DNA of 64,000 bases from Polynucleobacter necessarius (GTDB lineage: Bacteria; Pseudomonadota; Gammaproteobacteria; Burkholderiales; Burkholderiaceae), in assembly GCF_900095205.1 (NCBI RefSeq), contig NZ_LT606951.1, positions 682,001-746,000 of the forward strand. The letters run 5' to 3'. Shown here piece by piece: positions 38,293-47,858 of the stretch. Below the pieces are notes generated by a model. It was not told the origin of the DNA. It worked only from the letters and a program-made list of their open reading frames with translations, and did not search any database. Made by a program: the position numbers and the translations under genes. Position 1 is the stretch's first letter. Each line of letters starts with the position of its first letter.

Positions 38293-38508
38293 ATGTTTCC
38301 TGAATATCGCGAACTCATCACTAAACTAAAAACTTCGGATCGTCATTTTTCTCATTTGTTTGATAAGCACAATAATTTGGATCAAAAGATTCAAAGAATG
38401 GAGGCGCATTCTGAGCCAAGCATCCCCGAAGAAATTGAGACTTTGAAAAAGGAAAAGTTGCTTCTCAAGGATCAGATCTACGCAGTCCTCAAGAAGGCAA
38501 GCGCCTAG
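38293..38508 (+). CDS. YdcH/DUF465 family small protein
   Basis: 71 aa helical hairpin: FPEYRELITKLKTSDRHFSHLFDKHNNLDQKI followed by EEIETLKKEKLLLKDQIYAVL. This matches DUF465 (YdcH) proteins of unknown function. Intact, with its own terminator downstream. Confidence 0.85.
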   Translation: MFPEYRELITKLKTSDRHFSHLFDKHNNLDQKIQRMEAHSEPSIPEEIETLKKEKLLLKDQIYAVLKKASA

Positions 38509-38522
38509 CTATATTAGGCAAG

Positions 38523-38559
38523 AAAAAAGCCTAGCTGAGTAATTAATCTAGGCTTTTTT
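38523..38559. terminator. bidirectional rho-independent terminator
   Basis: AAAAAAGCCTAG / CTAGGCTTTTTT arms with a 13-base loop between the convergent YdcH and YjdM genes. It overlaps the last bases of the latter. Confidence 0.85.
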
Positions 38560-38892
38560 CAAAAAGCAGGCTTTGAGCAGCATATTGCCTGCTTCTGTTT
38601 TGCAGTCCACTTCATGATTGCCTGAGACTGGGCGCATACCTTTAATTTTGGTGCCAACCTTTAGGGTGGTTGATGCCCCTTTAACCTTAAGGTCCTTGAT
38701 CAGGGTTATCGTATCGCCATCTGCCAATAGATTGCCGTTGGCATCTTTCACGATGAGTCCAGCCTCAACTTTTTCAGTGGCTGCAGCCATGGGCGACTCG
38801 TGGCCGCACTGGCCGCAAATAAAATTTTCCCCATCGGGATAGGCCATATCTTCCTGACAAGCAGGGCACTTCGGTAAATTATCGGTATTCAT
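38548..38892 (-). CDS. yjdM: zinc-ribbon protein YjdM/PhnA family
   Basis: 114 aa. The N-terminal zinc ribbon is CPACQEDMAYPDGENFICGQCGHE (two CxxC pairs), followed by the SH3-like PhnA domain (DGDTITLIKDLKVKG, LKVGTKIKGMRP, EVDCKTEAGNMLLKACFLKKA). The old name alkylphosphonate protein PhnA is misleading; the function is not settled. Intact. Confidence 0.92.
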   Translation of the reverse strand: MNTDNLPKCPACQEDMAYPDGENFICGQCGHESPMAAATEKVEAGLIVKDANGNLLADGDTITLIKDLKVKGASTTLKVGTKIKGMRPVSGNHEVDCKTEAGNMLLKACFLKKA

Positions 38893-38958
38893 GGACTTAT
38901 TTTAGTCCAGGGTAAATAGACTGGCGCTGTGTATCATGACTCGCTATAGAATGACCTG

Positions 38959-40767
38959 GTGAACAAAGCCCTCAAAATTACCCCCATTGTTTTTCTGGCA
39001 ATTCTTGCCGCAATAGGTTTAGGAGCATGGTATGCGGGCTTCCTTTGTTAATCCCACGCAATTGACCAAGCTATTGAGCTCTTCGGTTAAGGAGGCAACT
39101 GGACGCGAGTTGGCGATTGCTGGTCCAGTAAGTCTCAGCGTCTTTCCCACAATTAGCGTTAAGGCTGAGCAAGTTTCGTTGAGCAACGCTACATGGGCCA
39201 GCAATACCAATATGTTGACGCTGAAACAAATAGAGTTAGATGTCAGATTAATGCCGCTTTTAAAAGGAAGTATAGAAATTGGCAGAATTGGTTTGCTTGG
39301 TTTGCAAATGAATCTGCAAACCAATCAGGCTGGCGATGGTAACTGGAATCTGACTCCACCCTCAACAGAGCCTGGAAAAGCTAGGGAGCCAACTTCATCT
39401 GGGGACACTAACAGCAGCGCCATGTTTGTTTCCTATAGCGCCATTGATATTGTTGATACTCAGATCAATTATCAAGATGCTAGTCAGAAAACCAAAGTCA
39501 TCCAGATTCCTAAGTTGGCTATTGGCATTAGTGATGGCAGCTCTAATATTTTGATGGACTTGAAGTATGCTAATTACACGCTAGGCCTAAAGGGTAAGAC
39601 CAGTTTGCTGCGCAACGCTATTCGAGATTGGAATCAGTCCCCGGTAAAAGTCGACTTAGATTTAGGCCTCACCCTCAATGGGAAGTTGTTAGCAATTACC
39701 GGCGTCATTGATAAGCAACTCCAAAAACTACCGCAATTTCAAATTAATCTAAATTCAAAATCATTTGATTTAGCCCCATTAGCAGGGTCAGCTCTCGTAG
39801 CTGGCTCAGCTGGAAAGTTTAGTGCTGTGGCATCTCCTCAATCTCAGGAAAAGTATTTCTTCTCTGACGAAGCGCTCCCCTTTAATGTATTGCCCGTAGC
39901 AGATGGCATAGTTAATATCAATATTGATCAGCTCGAATTGCCAGGTCAGGCACCGTTTACTAACTTCAAGACCACCTTACAATTTAAGAAAAATAGAATC
40001 GATGCAAATGATTTAAGTTTCAATGTTGGTAAGGGGAGTGCAAATGTGCAGTTTTCCATTGCAGACCTGAATGCACCTTCACCTAAAATATTTTCAAAAG
40101 GACTCGCTAAAGGATTTAGCGTGGAGCAACTCTTGGCTAGCACTGGCTCTAGTTCAAGTGTTTCTGGCGGCGAAACTCAATTGGCTTGGAATCTTAAGGG
40201 AAGTGGTTTAAGTCTGCACCAATTGGTCAGTCGGGCAAATGGAGTGGTTCAGCTTTCAGTGGGGAAGGGGACTGTGGATACGCAGTTTTTAAATAAGGGC
40301 GGTGACTTCGTCATTGCCTTATTAAATGCGATCAATTCTTTGTACAAGAAAACCAAAATCAAAATGATCTGGAATGTGGTGCTGTCGCTTATCTGCCTGT
40401 AAATAGTGGGTTAGTCAACATTCAGAATTCAGTTGGAGTTGAAACAGATCGTTTAGATGTTGTGCTATCGGGCACGATTAATCTGGGTACTGAGGTCTTA
40501 AACCTCACCATTAATCCAAGAGAAAAGTCTGGTCTGACAACCGGTTTGGATTTGGCTGGTCTAGTCAAGATTGAGGGCACACTACAAAACCCAAGCACTG
40601 GGGTCAATAAAGCGGGGGTGGTAAATAGCGCCGTTTCTATCGGATTAGGATTCTTAACTGGCGATATCAGTATTGCCGCAGAGAATGCTAAGTCAATAGC
40701 GACCAAGTCACAGCCCTGTAAAGCGGCGCTACATCCTTGGTCTGATATATACCCAGCAAATAAGTAA
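38959..40767 (+). pseudogene. AsmA-family outer-membrane biogenesis protein, frameshifted
   Basis: GTG 38959 starts a membrane anchor (LKITPIVFLAILAAIGLGAWYAGF). The frame breaks near 39040, then runs for about 440 codons of AsmA-type repeats (FVNPTQLTKLLSSSVKEATGRELAIAG is the typical first block). A second shift near 40365 leads to the end block ECGAVAYLPVNSGLVNIQN, LSGTINLGTEVLNLTINP. AsmA-like proteins affect outer-membrane lipid or protein assembly. Both lesions separate the anchor and the C terminus from the body. Confidence 0.86.
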
Positions 40768-40781
40768 GCTAGAAAAAGAGT

Positions 40782-41129
40782 TTAGAACACCGAGCCGCTG
40801 ACAAAGAGGCTGAATAACGAAATAAAGATGCTGGCAAAAAATGCGGTCCAGAAACTGGAAATCGTAAAACCACTCACTACAGCAGAAACAAGCATGAGCA
40901 CCATTGCATTAATCACCAGCAAAAAGAGCCCCATCGTCACCACTGTTAATGGCAATGTGAAAAGAATCAGTAATGGTTTAACAATCGCATTAGCAAAACC
41001 AAGAAGTAGGGCGGCAATGAGGAGCGAGCCTCCATCTGCAAAACGCAGACCACTAAAGATATAGCTTGCAACCCATAGGGATAAAGAAGTTAAGCCCCAC
41101 TGGACTAGAAACAGCGTTAAGTTACTCAT
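40782..41129 (-). CDS. phage holin family 4 / YvlD-type membrane protein
   Basis: 115 aa, four membrane helices: LTLFLVQWGLTSLSLWVASYIFSGL, LLIAALLLGFANAIVKPLLILFTLPL, TVVTMGLFLLVINAMVLMLVSAVVSG and SFWTAFFASIFISLFSLFVSG. The NAIVKPLLILFTLPLT motif is typical of PF04020. Despite the name the family is bacterial and not evidence of prophage. Intact. Confidence 0.88.
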   Translation of the reverse strand: MSNLTLFLVQWGLTSLSLWVASYIFSGLRFADGGSLLIAALLLGFANAIVKPLLILFTLPLTVVTMGLFLLVINAMVLMLVSAVVSGFTISSFWTAFFASIFISLFSLFVSGSVF

Positions 41130-41185
41130 GGATTTTCCTTTTTAATTGATGAAGGGCTTAGTCGTGTGAATATATTAGCAGTTGA

Positions 41186-41383
41186 TTAATAGTGGGGAGG
41201 AATTTCATCTTTCAAGCTACCGCCGTCCCCGCTGCTACTGGCCTGCTCTTTCACGGCTTTGAGTTCGCGGTAGAGAAACTCGATTTGCTGCTGCTGTTTG
41301 TAGACAGTTTCATTTAGCTTCTCAATCAAGTCTTCCGTGAAACTCAACTTAATTTCTAGATTGGTAATTCGTTCATCGGACAT
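41186..41383 (-). CDS. slyX: SlyX family protein
   Basis: 65 aa, almost entirely coiled coil: RITNLEIKLSFTEDLIEKLNETVYKQQQQIEFLYREL, with a short Pro-rich tail ending PPHY, as usual in SlyX. Function unknown in general. Intact. Confidence 0.9.
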   Translation of the reverse strand: MSDERITNLEIKLSFTEDLIEKLNETVYKQQQQIEFLYRELKAVKEQASSSGDGGSLKDEIPPHY

Positions 41384-41414
41384 ATTTCATTCACTCTCTT
41401 ATTCAGAGACGAGC

Positions 41415-41621
41415 TCAAAAACGCCCATCTTCCATCTCTAATTTAGGCCTTATCCAAAAATCATGGGATTGCATGGATTCATAGACATAGGCAGGCTTTA
41501 AGGTAGCTTCCACATTAGCAAGAAAAACCACTTTATAAAAGCCGCCTGTCTTAATGTGTCTGAGTTTGTTGCCGGGCTTAAAAATGCCATCATCAGGATC
41601 AGCCATTTTCGGTTTGCTCAT
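41415..41621 (-). CDS. DUF1653 domain protein
   Basis: 68 aa. The motif GGFYKVVFLANVEATLKPAYVYESM resembles DUF1653 (small beta domain, function unknown), ending DFWIRPKLEMEDGRF. It starts 29 bases from the divergent luciferase-like pseudogene. Intact. Confidence 0.78.
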   Translation of the reverse strand: MSKPKMADPDDGIFKPGNKLRHIKTGGFYKVVFLANVEATLKPAYVYESMQSHDFWIRPKLEMEDGRF

Positions 41622-41650
41622 AAAACGTACTTTCTAGGTATGATTTGGTG

Positions 41651-42654
41651 ATGGCCAATTCCATCCCGTACTCCATTCTAGATATATCTCCGATTCCACA
41701 GGGATTTGCTGCTGGTGATGCGCTACGTAACTCCTTGGATGTGGCCCACCCAGCTTGCTGAAAGATGGGGCTACACCCGTTACTGGATAGCCGAGCATCA
41801 CAATATGACGGGTAATGCCAGTTCTGCAACGGCGGTATTGCTTGGTTACCTAGCGGCAGGTACATCTCGCATCAAATTAGGCTCTGGCGGCATCATGCTT
41901 CCCAATCATGCTCCACTCGTGATCGCAGAACAATTTGATACCCTAGAGTCTCTATATCCTGGTCGCATTGAGTTGGGTTTAGGCAGAGCCCCTGGAACCG
42001 ATCAAATGACGGCTCGTGCCTTAAGGCGTGATCTCCTGGGCAGTGATGACCGCTTCCCTCAGGATGTTCGTGAACTTCAATACTACTTTGGGCCAATTCA
42101 AGAGGGGCAGTCTGTCAAAGCCGTTCCAGGGGCAAATACCAGTGTGCCCATTTGGATTTTGGGATCGAGTCTATTATGGTGCCCAATTGGCTGCGCACTT
42201 TGGTTTGCCTTATGCCTTTGCCTCACACTTTGCCCCAGACCAGCTATTGGAAGCAATGACGATTTGTCGCGAACTCTTTAAGCCGTCTACCTAGCAAGCA
42301 ACGCCTTATTCTGCATTTGTAATGAATATAGTGGCGGCTGATACGGATGAAGAGGCACAACATTTATTTACTACGCTTCAGCAAAATGTGATGAGGATGC
42401 GTCGCAATACTCGTGGGCAACTACCGCCTCCAATTGTTGATATGGATGAGTTTTGTGAGCCCCATGAGCAAGCGGCGGCAGCACACACCCTGCAATGTTC
42501 TTTGGTGGGCTCTTTAGAGACGATTCAAAAAGGAATGCGAGCTTGGTTAGATCGCACTGGCGCAAATGAAATCTTTTTTACTGGTCAGATTTTTGATCAT
42601 CAAGCGCGCCTCAAATCATTTGAGATTGCTGCTCAGGCTGCTCAAAGCCTTTAA
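41651..42654 (+). pseudogene. luciferase-like (LLM class) flavin monooxygenase, frameshifted
   Basis: ATG 41651 starts [24 protein letters not shown]. The frame breaks near 41745, then [61 protein letters not shown] is typical of LLM flavin oxidoreductases. Further shifts near 42165 and a stop near 42295 separate later parts. Substrate unknown. Confidence 0.87.
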
Positions 42655-42662
42655 GTGACTTA

Positions 42663-43091
42663 CTACTCGGTAATCGCGTTGTAATCGGAGGTGATAATGA
42701 CGCTTTCCTTAGCGGCTTGATTGGCAAGCTTAAGGACTTCATTGTCCTTGCTGATTAATAAACAAGGTTTAGCTGTATAGGCAAGATTAAGAAAGACTTG
42801 ATCATCTGGATCTTGACAATGCCATGGTGCATTCATCAGGGCTTCGTCGGCTATTGGTCTTCTTAAGTTGCGCCACTGTTGCAAGATATTTTCTTGGGAG
42901 GCTTGCTCCAGACAAAAGAGTGGGCGACTGATGACATCAGCAAACTCTTCCATAGTTTTTGGGGTAGCTAATGTATCAATCTGGCCATCAATTAATCTTT
43001 GTTTGAGATGAATTGCTCTGAAGTCATTAAATACAAAAATATCTAGTAAGACATTGGTATCCAAGATAACGGTTGACACTCTTTCAGACAT
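42663..43091 (-). CDS. PIN-domain putative ribonuclease toxin
   Basis: About 142 aa from the ATG at 43091; a TTG five codons upstream is the alternative. The PIN-fold acidic residues appear in VILDTNVLLD, KTMEEFADVI, CQDPDDQVFLNLAY and SKDNEVL. It matches the PIN family described as putative toxin component. No antitoxin gene is adjacent; yaeQ lies 19 bases upstream on the same strand. A toxin role is therefore doubtful. Intact. Confidence 0.8.
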   Translation of the reverse strand: MSERVSTVILDTNVLLDIFVFNDFRAIHLKQRLIDGQIDTLATPKTMEEFADVISRPLFCLEQASQENILQQWRNLRRPIADEALMNAPWHCQDPDDQVFLNLAYTAKPCLLISKDNEVLKLANQAAKESVIITSDYNAITE

Positions 43092-43110
43092 ATTCTCTAT
43101 TGGCAATGCA

Positions 43111-43656
43111 TTACTGATTAGCGCGCCAAATTTCTGGAGTGATGGTCACTTGGACCTTATCAGATGAAACATAAACTTCACCATCTTGAATATTGACGTG
43201 AATCACCATACTGCGTTCTACGAGCTTATTGAGTTCATTAGCTTGATCTGCGGGAATGGAAGCCACCTGGAGGTTACGAGCGCGGCTTAACTTATTGGCG
43301 ATACCGTCCCACCAGATTTTGCTAGTCTGGCCACCATAGCAGTAAACCATGACTTGATCTGATCTACCGCATGCTTTGAGGATGCGGCGCTCATCAGGTT
43401 GCCCAATTTCGATCCAAAGCTTAATCGCATCTGTCAGACCCTTAATCCATAAATCAGGCTCATCGGTATCGCTCAAGCCTTTGGTAAAGACAAGGTCTTC
43501 ATAGGCTTGTAATGCAAAGGCGATGATTCTGACCATCATCCGCTCATCAGTTTCTGAGGGATGCCTAGCAATGGTTAAAGAGTGACTGCCATAGTAATGG
43601 CGGTCTGAATCTGCGACATGAAGGTCGGCTTTGTGGATAGTTGCGCGTAGAGCCAT
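43111..43656 (-). CDS. yaeQ: YaeQ family protein
   Basis: 181 aa. MALRATIHKADLHVADSDRHYYGSHSLTIARHPSETDERMMVRIIAFAL matches YaeQ, a PD-(D/E)XK-like fold protein of unsettled function; PDLWIKGLTDAIKLWIEIGQPDERRI carries Asp/Glu and E-x-G of that fold. Intact and probably in an operon with the PIN gene. Confidence 0.92.
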   Translation of the reverse strand: MALRATIHKADLHVADSDRHYYGSHSLTIARHPSETDERMMVRIIAFALQAYEDLVFTKGLSDTDEPDLWIKGLTDAIKLWIEIGQPDERRILKACGRSDQVMVYCYGGQTSKIWWDGIANKLSRARNLQVASIPADQANELNKLVERSMVIHVNIQDGEVYVSSDKVQVTITPEIWRANQ

Positions 43657-43714
43657 ATCCGTATTATCGCCTTTATGAACAGACTTCTAGGCTCAGAATG
43701 GCTTATAACCAGTA

Positions 43715-44909
43715 TTATTTGGCTTATGGCGTAAAAATGTATTGAGTCCTGAATCTAATGTGCAATTTGGGGAGGGTGGGGCCGGTACATTCTCGGATGG
43801 CAAGTTATATAGCCAAATTAAAGATCCGAAATTCTATGGTCGTAAAGTGATTAATGAGTTTGTTAAGGCTGGTGCTTCAGAAGAAATCACCTATGTGGCT
43901 AAGCCCCATATTGGTACTTTCCGCCTAGTGGGCGTAGTTGAAAAGATGCGCCAAGAAATTATTGATCTTGGTGGCAAGATTCGTTTTTCACAAAAAGTCA
44001 TTGGTTTTGATATTGAGAACCAGCAAATCGTTGGCGTCAAGATTGAAGGACAGCCAGACCTGCCTGCTAACCATGTCATTTTGGCTTTAGGACATAGCGC
44101 TCGCGATACCTTTAAAGCCCTGCATGATGCTGGCGTATATATGGAGGCAAAGCCATTCTCGATGGGCTTTCGTATTGAGCATCCTCAATCTTTGATTGAT
44201 AGGGCGCGCTTAGGTCCGCATGCGGGCAATGAATTGATTGGCGCTGCAGATTACAAGTTGGTGCACCACGCTAAGAACGGCCGTGCTGTTTATAGTTTTT
44301 GCATGTGTCCTGGAGGAACGGTGGTAGCCCGCAGCTTCAGAGCCCAATCGAGTGGTAACCAATGGCATGAGTCAATACTCTCGTAATGAGCGTAATGCGA
44401 ATGCGGGCATTGTTGTTGGCATTACTCCTGAGGACTATCCAGGTAGACCACTTGCTGGCATTGAGTTTCAGCGTCAGTTGGAGTCAAAAGCTTTTGAGCT
44501 TGGTGGTGGTGCATATGAAGCACCAGGTCAACTGGTCGGAGACTTTATTGAGGGCAGACCATCAACTGAATTTGGAAGTGTGTTGCCCTCCTATAAAAAC
44601 CAGGCGTTCACTTGACTGATTTGGCACAAGCTTTACTTGCTTATGCCATAGAGGCCATTCGCGAAGCGCTACCCGCATTTGAAAAGCAAATCAAGGGCTT
44701 TTCGATGAAGGATGCAGTGCTAACGGGTGTCGAGACTAGAACGTCATCGCCTTTGTGGCATTACCCGTGGCCAAAACTTTCAGAGCTTGAATATTAAGGG
44801 CCTTTACCCTGCGGGTGATGGCGCTGGTTATGCGGGCGGTATCTTATCGGCGGGTGTTGATGGGATTGAAGTAGCAGAAGCTGTAGCTCTTGACCACCTC
44901 TCAAAATAA
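43715..44909 (+). pseudogene. FAD-dependent dehydrogenase, N terminus deleted and frame broken
   Basis: The first recognisable block is FGLWRKNVLSPESNVQFGEGGAGTFSDGKLY. This lies well inside the family (COG2509-type uncharacterised FAD dehydrogenases), whose N-terminal FAD-binding GxGPAG motif is missing; only about 60 bases separate it from yaeQ. Frameshifts follow near 44330, 44612 and 44770. The C-terminal FAD contact GLYPAGDGAGYAGGILSAGVDG is readable. So this gene lost about 150-200 codons by deletion as well as its frame. Confidence 0.84.
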
Positions 44910-44926
44910 AGATCAATTACGTCTCT

Positions 44927-46344
44927 ATGAATGCCTCTGCAAATTCTTCAGCTATCGCAGAAAAGGAAGTGTTATTTCATCCAGAACTGCTGAAAAAGTT
45001 TGACATTAACGGACCACGTTATACCTCTTACCCTAGCGCGGATCGTTTTCATGGTGACTTTTCTGAAAAGCAGACTATCTAGGGGCGCTCAAGCGTGTTG
45101 CCAAGGCGCATGAGCCTCTATCACTTTATTTTCATTTACCGTTTTGTCCCAATATTTGCTATTACTGCGGTTGCAACAAGATCATTACAAAAGATCATGG
45201 ACGTAGTGCCAAATATATTAAGTATCTTGCCAAAGAAATGGCCATGGTTACCCATGCTATGGGCGTTCAGAAAAAAATCCCGATAACTCAATTACATTGG
45301 GGTGGTGGGACGCCTACCTTTTTATCTCATGAAGAGATGATTGAGTTGATGCATCACACACGGGAGCATTTTGAGTTGTTGCCCAATGGCGAATATTCAA
45401 TCGAAATTGATCCAAGACGGGTGACTGAGCAAGATATTGCGCTCTTAGCTGATCTCGGTTTTAACCGGATTAGTTTGGGTGTGCAGGATTTTAATTTAGC
45501 GGTACAAGAAGCGGTCCATCGTGTACAAACGATTGAAGAGACTCAAGCAGTAATGGATTGGTCAAGAAAGTATGGCTTTAAATCCCGCAGCGTGGATTTA
45601 ATTTATGGCCTGCCAAAACAAACTCCTCAGACTTTTAAAGAAACCGTTGATGCAGTGTTAGCAATGAGCTCTGATCGCTTATCGGTCTACAACTATGCGC
45701 ACCTACCACATATCTTTAAGCCACAACGCCGTATAGCTGAAGCAGACTTGCCAGTTGCCGCAGATAAGTTGGATATTCTTTCCAATACTATTGCTCGCCT
45801 AGGTGACGCTGGATATGTCTTTATTGGTATGGACCATTTTGCTAAGCCTGATGATGAATTGGCGATTACCCAAAAGGAAGGGAAGTTGCATCGGAACTTC
45901 CAAGGTTATTCAACTCAAGCCGAGTGTGATCTATTAGCGTTTGGAATTTCATCTATCGGCAAAGTGGATGATTGTTACTCTCAAAATGTTCGCACATTAG
46001 ATGAGTATTACGCTGCTTTAGATAAAGGACATCTCCCTGTTCTGAGAGGTTTGCGTCTTGATCAAGATGATCTTTTGCGCCGCGAGTTAATTGGAGAGTT
46101 AATGTGTCAATTTGCTTTGGATACCAAAGCATTTTCAGTTTCTCATTAAATAGATTTTTCCCGCTACTTTAAGGTTGAATTAGAAGAATTAAAACATCTT
46201 GAAGTGGCCGGTCTTTTGAGTTGGGAAGATGTCACTATGAAGGTCCCGATTAAAGGGCGTCTTTTAGCAAGAAGGGTGGCTATGACCTTCGATCGTCATC
46301 TTAGAGAGTCTCAGGCAAAAGGTACTTACTCTAAAGTTCTTTAG
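44927..46344 (+). pseudogene. hemN: oxygen-independent coproporphyrinogen III oxidase, decayed
   Basis: ATG 44927 begins a 4Fe-4S radical SAM protein: FDINGPRYTSYPSADRFH (HemN N-terminal motif), [13 protein letters not shown] (CxxxCxxC cluster), [22 protein letters not shown] and [13 protein letters not shown] one-base loss near 45080 breaks the frame after QTI, and TAA at 46147-46149 cuts the last 65 codons (FSRYFKVELEELKHLEV follows). Haem synthesis would then depend on an oxygen-requiring HemF elsewhere. Confidence 0.93.
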
Positions 46345-46361
46345 GGTTAAACCTAGGGCAT

Positions 46362-46375
46362 TTGATCTAGATCAA
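46362..46375. promoter_or_regulatory. FNR/Anr-type box 1
   Basis: TTGATCTAGATCAA fits the consensus TTGAT-N4-ATCAA exactly and is fully palindromic. It lies 18 bases after the hemN pseudogene and about 138 bases before the ompW ATG. Confidence 0.75.
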
Positions 46376-46433
46376 ACAATGTTCAAAACCGTGTTGCTTT
46401 TTAGTAAATAAAAAATTCCTAAGCGCTGCTCAT

Positions 46434-46447
46434 TTGATTTACATCAA
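46434..46447. promoter_or_regulatory. FNR/Anr-type box 2
   Basis: TTGATTTACATCAA is a second exact match to TTGAT-N4-ATCAA, 72 bases downstream of the first and 66 bases before the ompW ATG. The position suits activation of ompW, which is FNR-controlled in enteric bacteria. Confidence 0.78.
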
Positions 46448-46512
46448 ATTTCTCTTAGTGTGTCAATTCGAAAACGGTTCTATTGAAATTGATAACAAAA
46501 AGGGAAACCATC

Positions 46513-47136
46513 ATGTGTATTAAGTCACTCGTAGCAGCAATGGCTGCTGTAGCATCACTAGCCCCAATCGCCGCTCAAGCACAAGCTGCAGAGAAGAATC
46601 CTTGGATGGTGCGCGTACGAGCCGTTGATCTTCTATGGCAGAATGGTCAGACGGGTACCGTTGCTGATCTCAACGTCAAAGCAAAAAATCAATGGATTCC
46701 TGAATTTGACGTTTCCTATTTCTTCACTAAAAATATTGCAGCTGAGTTGATATTAACTTGGCCGCAACAAGTAAATATTACTGCTCTTGGCGGTCAGAAT
46801 GTTGGCAAGATTACTGCATTGCCACCTTCATTATTGGCTCAGTATCACTTCACGGATTTAGGTGCATTTAAACCATATGTAGGCGTTGGTGTTAATTACA
46901 CTATCTTTGGTAATCGTCAAAACTTTACTCTCCCAGTTCAGGTAGAGCCATCAAGTTTTGGTGTTGTTGGTCAAATTGGCATGGACTACATGCTTGATAA
47001 GAACTGGGGTTTAAACGTGGATATTAAATACGCAATAATTGCTACAAACGTGCAGTTGGTTGCTGGTGGAACAAACATTGGTAAATTAACCTTAAACCCA
47101 TGGATGCCAGCCGTTGGTGTGACTTATAAGTTCTAA
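46513..47136 (+). CDS. ompW: OmpW-family outer-membrane protein
   Basis: 207 aa from the ATG at 46513 (AGGGA ribosome site); a TTG ten codons upstream lacks support. The signal peptide ends near AAQAQA. The eight-stranded barrel shows WMVRVRAVDLLWQ, PEFDVSYFFTKNIAAELILTWPQ, LPPSLLAQYHFTDLGAFKPYVGVGVNYT and a terminal Phe (VGVTYKF). OmpW forms a narrow hydrophobic channel. Two FNR-type boxes precede it, and a terminator follows. Intact. Confidence 0.93.
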   Translation: MCIKSLVAAMAAVASLAPIAAQAQAAEKNPWMVRVRAVDLLWQNGQTGTVADLNVKAKNQWIPEFDVSYFFTKNIAAELILTWPQQVNITALGGQNVGKITALPPSLLAQYHFTDLGAFKPYVGVGVNYTIFGNRQNFTLPVQVEPSSFGVVGQIGMDYMLDKNWGLNVDIKYAIIATNVQLVAGGTNIGKLTLNPWMPAVGVTYKF

Positions 47137-47160
47137 GATTTCAGTTCTTGGATCTTGGGG

Positions 47161-47188
47161 TAGGGCTCTTCAGGAGCCCTATTTTTTT
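47161..47188. terminator. rho-independent terminator
   Basis: TAGGGCTC / GAGCCCTA with TTTTTTT, between ompW and the convergent ATPase pseudogene. Confidence 0.9.
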
Positions 47189-47199
47189 ATCTTCCTTTA

Positions 47200-47793
47200 T
47201 TAAAGCAACTGGTCAATCAGATCTTCGAAGTCGGTTTCATTAAACGCCAAGTTATCAAATCGATGTAATGCAGGGTGGATTGGCGGTTCAATTCTGCGTG
47301 TGATGTATTGCTCCCAATGGGTAAGCTTCCAATCGTCTCGCGGATCAGCTCTTTTTGCCATGCATCCTTTGGCTTCATCTGCTTGAAGAGCAATCCAAGC
47401 AATTTGAATACTAGTTTGAGCGGGAATGCCAAGTGCTTGCGGATCAAACATCCTGCCGCTCTGAATTTCTCTAGAGAAAGGACCCACTAAAATGACGTTT
47501 ACCCCTAGAAGCAAATTTTCTCTAGCGATATCTATTAAACCTTGATATTCCCAATCACGAAGATTCTCTAGGCAGTAGGGGCTATCACGATCATTAGGGT
47601 TCTGGGTTGTCAGTTCCATGACATGAGTACTAAAAGCGCCATAAGCCGTGTCCTTGTCCAAAAAGAAAAATCTTCCCCTGTTTTTTCAATAATCAGTGGT
47701 AAAGCCCTTTTTGCCAAGGTTGACTTCCCCGTGCCTGCATGACCTGCAAAGAGTATCAGACGGGGTGCAGAGGGGGGTTAATTTGCAGACCAT
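47200..47793 (-). pseudogene. small P-loop ATPase/kinase-like protein, frameshifted
   Basis: On the minus strand, FAGHAGTGKSTLAKRAL is a Walker A motif, followed after a shift near 47660 by FLDKDTAYGAFSTHVMELTTQNPNDRDSPYCLENLRDWEY. A further shift lies near 47750, before the Walker motif. Later parts (NVILVGPFSREI, QIAWIALQADEA) fit zeta-toxin/AAA-type nucleotide kinases. No partner or substrate can be named. Confidence 0.72.
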
Positions 47794-47858
47794 ATCTGTA
47801 GTCTCGCAGAAATTCTCAGAATTTACTTCCCTTTTGTCGAAGTGACGATAATGTCGCC

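Noticed and set aside
40782..41129. Prophage remnant suggested by the holin-family membrane protein
   Set aside because: PF04020 proteins are common chromosomal membrane proteins; no other phage gene is near.
42663..43091. Classical toxin-antitoxin pair
   Set aside because: No small DNA-binding antitoxin gene lies next to the PIN gene; the neighbour is yaeQ.
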